Program-made: the position numbers and the translations under genes
Notes under the pieces: generated by a model
What the model was told of the DNA's origin: nothing
Databases searched by the model: none
The model's input: only the letters and a program-made list of their open reading frames with translations
Shown: one piece after another, positions 4,468 through 5,599 of the stretch
Numbering within the stretch: the first letter of the stretch is position 1
Layout: each line of letters begins with the position of its first letter
Assembly: GCA_013042125.1 (NCBI GenBank)
Contig: JABDQS010000037.1
Span: 1 to 5,599 of the forward strand
DNA length: 5,599 nucleotides
DNA from: Eudoraea sp.
Lineage (GTDB): Bacteria > Bacteroidota > Bacteroidia > Flavobacteriales > Flavobacteriaceae
Direction: 5' to 3'

Positions 4468-4887
4468 TCAATTCCGCAAAATGATATTGATCACTCCATT
4501 GGACCCACGAGCGCCATATAAACCCAGTTCAGCCGGTGTTTTGTATACTTCGATCACCTTAACATCTTCCGGATTTATGCTGCCCAAAATACCCGAGAGC
4601 CCTCCGCTGTAAGCAACTCCATCAACCAAAAACAAAGGCTCCGTAGTATTTGAAAAAGAATTAGGGCCGAAAACACGAACTACATTGCCCCTCACCGTTA
4701 TCCCGGGTACCCGCTGGAGCATAAGCAATATGCTTACTTCCCCGGTGTTTGCTGTAACGGATCTCATATTATTTGATGTCTCTTTCCCGGATACCGTCCT
4801 CACCTTACTGGAAGTACAAGCTGTTACCACAATACTTGTCATAAAAATCAATAGGAATAGCTTCACAATTCCTTTTTTAGTTGGCAT
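4468..4887 (-). CDS. Small lipoprotein with a stand-alone TonB-receptor plug-like domain
   Basis: The 139-residue protein has a type II signal peptide: Lys4-Lys5, a hydrophobic core (8-20) and the lipobox VTAC with Cys24 as the lipidated residue, so it should be membrane-anchored outside the cytoplasm. The rest resembles the plug of SusC/RagA-type TonB-dependent receptors: LMLQRVPGITV (55-65), PLFLVDGVAYSGG (84-96), INPEDVKVIEVYKTP (104-118) and the closing YGARGSNGVINIILR (124-138). No beta-barrel follows, since the gene ends right after the plug, and the ending looks intact rather than truncated because signal, plug and stop are all in order. Such free plug proteins occur in Bacteroidota, with unknown function; a partner or modulator of a TonB receptor is conceivable. 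It starts 25 bp after the oxidoreductase stop codon on the same strand, so it is probably in that operon. No clear terminator follows before the hsp20 operator. Confidence 0.85.
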   Translation of the reverse strand: MPTKKGIVKLFLLIFMTSIVVTACTSSKVRTVSGKETSNNMRSVTANTGEVSILLMLQRVPGITVRGNVVRVFGPNSFSNTTEPLFLVDGVAYSGGLSGILGSINPEDVKVIEVYKTPAELGLYGARGSNGVINIILRN

Positions 4888-4912
4888 GGTCTAATTATTT
4901 ATTGGTGAGAAA

Positions 4913-5599
4913 TTATCCTTCCCAGAGTTTCCAGGGAGTTCTGTATGTTGGCGACAAATAATCATTTGCCTCCGTATCATTAACTATTCTACCTTGGCTG
5001 GCATCCCATTCCAGTTTTTTTCCCGTGCGGTAAGCAATATTTCCCAAATGAGCCACTAAGGCCGCATCTCTGCCTATTTCGATGGTGCAATTTGGATCTT
5101 CACGACTTTGGATACATTCATAAAAATTTCTGGTATGCTCATCCAAACCATTGATATAACTTCTTCTCGGCGGTAAAACTTCTGTAAGGTACTTACCATC
5201 CTCCTGTAAAGGAAGCACTTTCCAACTCGCTCTGTTAATAGCAAGGATCCCCTTCTCGCCAATAAAGGCCACTCCGGGCTCTCCGGATTCGTCCAAATAG
5301 GGTGAAGTACCCATCGCAATGAATTGTTCCCATACAAGGCTAAAATCGCCAAAATCATAGACCGTTGTTAAGGTATCCGGGGTTTCTGCTGCATTGTTTG
5401 GAAAAGCCAGCTTCCCGCCTATGGCCATAACAGATTTCGGTGCAGAGGCGTCCATGCCAGCCAACACCATATCCAGCATATGTACACCCCAGTCTGTCAT
5501 GAGTCCGCCTGCGTAATCCCAGAAATATCTGAATGAACCATGGAATCTGTACTTGTTAAAGGGTCTTTCAGGAGCAGGTCCCAACCACCGGTCGTAGTC
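4913..5599 (-). CDS. Gfo/Idh/MocA family oxidoreductase, partial (N-terminus beyond right edge)
   Basis: The frame is open from the window edge at 5599 to the TAA at 4913, giving the last 228 residues. A TTG at 5584 is an internal leucine codon (…DRWLGPAP…), not a start, because the reading and the family similarity continue upstream of it. What is visible is the C-terminal substrate-binding half of a Bacteroidota-type Gfo/Idh/MocA dehydrogenase: WDYAGGLMTDWGVHMLD (residues 27-43 of the visible part) with the conserved Asp36, His40 and Asp43 around the active site, GGKLAFPNNAAETPDT (61-76), LGNIAYRTGKKLEWD (185-199) and the closing YRTPWKL (219-225). The NAD(P)-binding Rossmann domain must lie outside the window. 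Family members oxidise or reduce sugars, inositols and related polyols; some Bacteroidota members are exported by the Tat pathway, which cannot be judged here. The plug-domain lipoprotein gene follows at 25 bp. Confidence 0.92.
   Translation of the reverse strand, partial: DYDRWLGPAPERPFNKYRFHGSFRYFWDYAGGLMTDWGVHMLDMVLAGMDASAPKSVMAIGGKLAFPNNAAETPDTLTTVYDFGDFSLVWEQFIAMGTSPYLDESGEPGVAFIGEKGILAINRASWKVLPLQEDGKYLTEVLPPRRSYINGLDEHTRNFYECIQSREDPNCTIEIGRDAALVAHLGNIAYRTGKKLEWDASQGRIVNDTEANDYLSPTYRTPWKLWEG

Noticed and set aside
5582..5584. TTG as a start codon for the oxidoreductase
   Set aside because: The frame stays open and family-like to the window edge, and a start here would remove the whole cofactor-binding domain.

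Overview
The window looks like chromosomal DNA from a Bacteroidota bacterium, most likely a marine or soil flavobacterium. The protein content is typical of that group: a SusC-style plug sequence on a small lipoprotein, a Bacteroidota-type Gfo/Idh/MocA oxidoreductase, and a flavobacterial-style cytochrome c lipoprotein. Upstream regions are AT-rich, lack clear Shine-Dalgarno sequences, and contain matches to the Bacteroidota -7 promoter element TAnnTTTG. No RNA genes, insertion sequences, phage genes or CRISPR arrays were seen.

Layout. Positions 1-1793 hold a minus-strand sulfur/redox block. Read 5' to 3' on the minus strand it is a TauE/SafE membrane transporter (990-1793), a single-domain rhodanese (426-770) and the start of a cytochrome c lipoprotein that runs off the left edge (1-357). 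A divergent intergenic region (1794-1999) leads to plus-strand genes for a two-domain universal stress protein (2000-2845) and a slipin/stomatin-type SPFH membrane protein (2951-3709). A convergent terminator region (3710-3831) separates these from a minus-strand small heat-shock protein of the Hsp20 family (3832-4302). At the right, on the minus strand, are a Gfo/Idh/MocA oxidoreductase whose 5' end is outside the window (4913-5599) and, 25 bp downstream of it, a small plug-domain lipoprotein (4468-4887).

The most interesting signal is regulatory. Four 14-bp palindromes with a central N4 spacer, the geometry of a Crp/Fnr-family dimer site, lie upstream of rhodanese, tauE, the universal stress gene and hsp20. 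In all four, a TAnnTTTG-like -7 element lies at exactly the same distance on the downstream side, so each operator plus -7 spans 44 bp. That would place the operator near -41, as in class II Crp/Fnr activation. The half-sites form two classes. GTRAC-N4-GTTAC precedes the sulfur genes. ATGAT-N4-ATCAT, with an Fnr-like TGAT-N4-ATCA core, precedes the stress genes. I infer a local low-oxygen or redox-stress island run by one or two Crp/Fnr-type activators, whose genes are not in the window. A weaker fifth candidate precedes the slipin gene.

All protein families here are known. What may be undescribed is the shared promoter architecture, the very short tauE leader, a strong hairpin inside the presumed rhodanese leader, and overlapping alternative hairpins between the convergent slipin and hsp20 genes.
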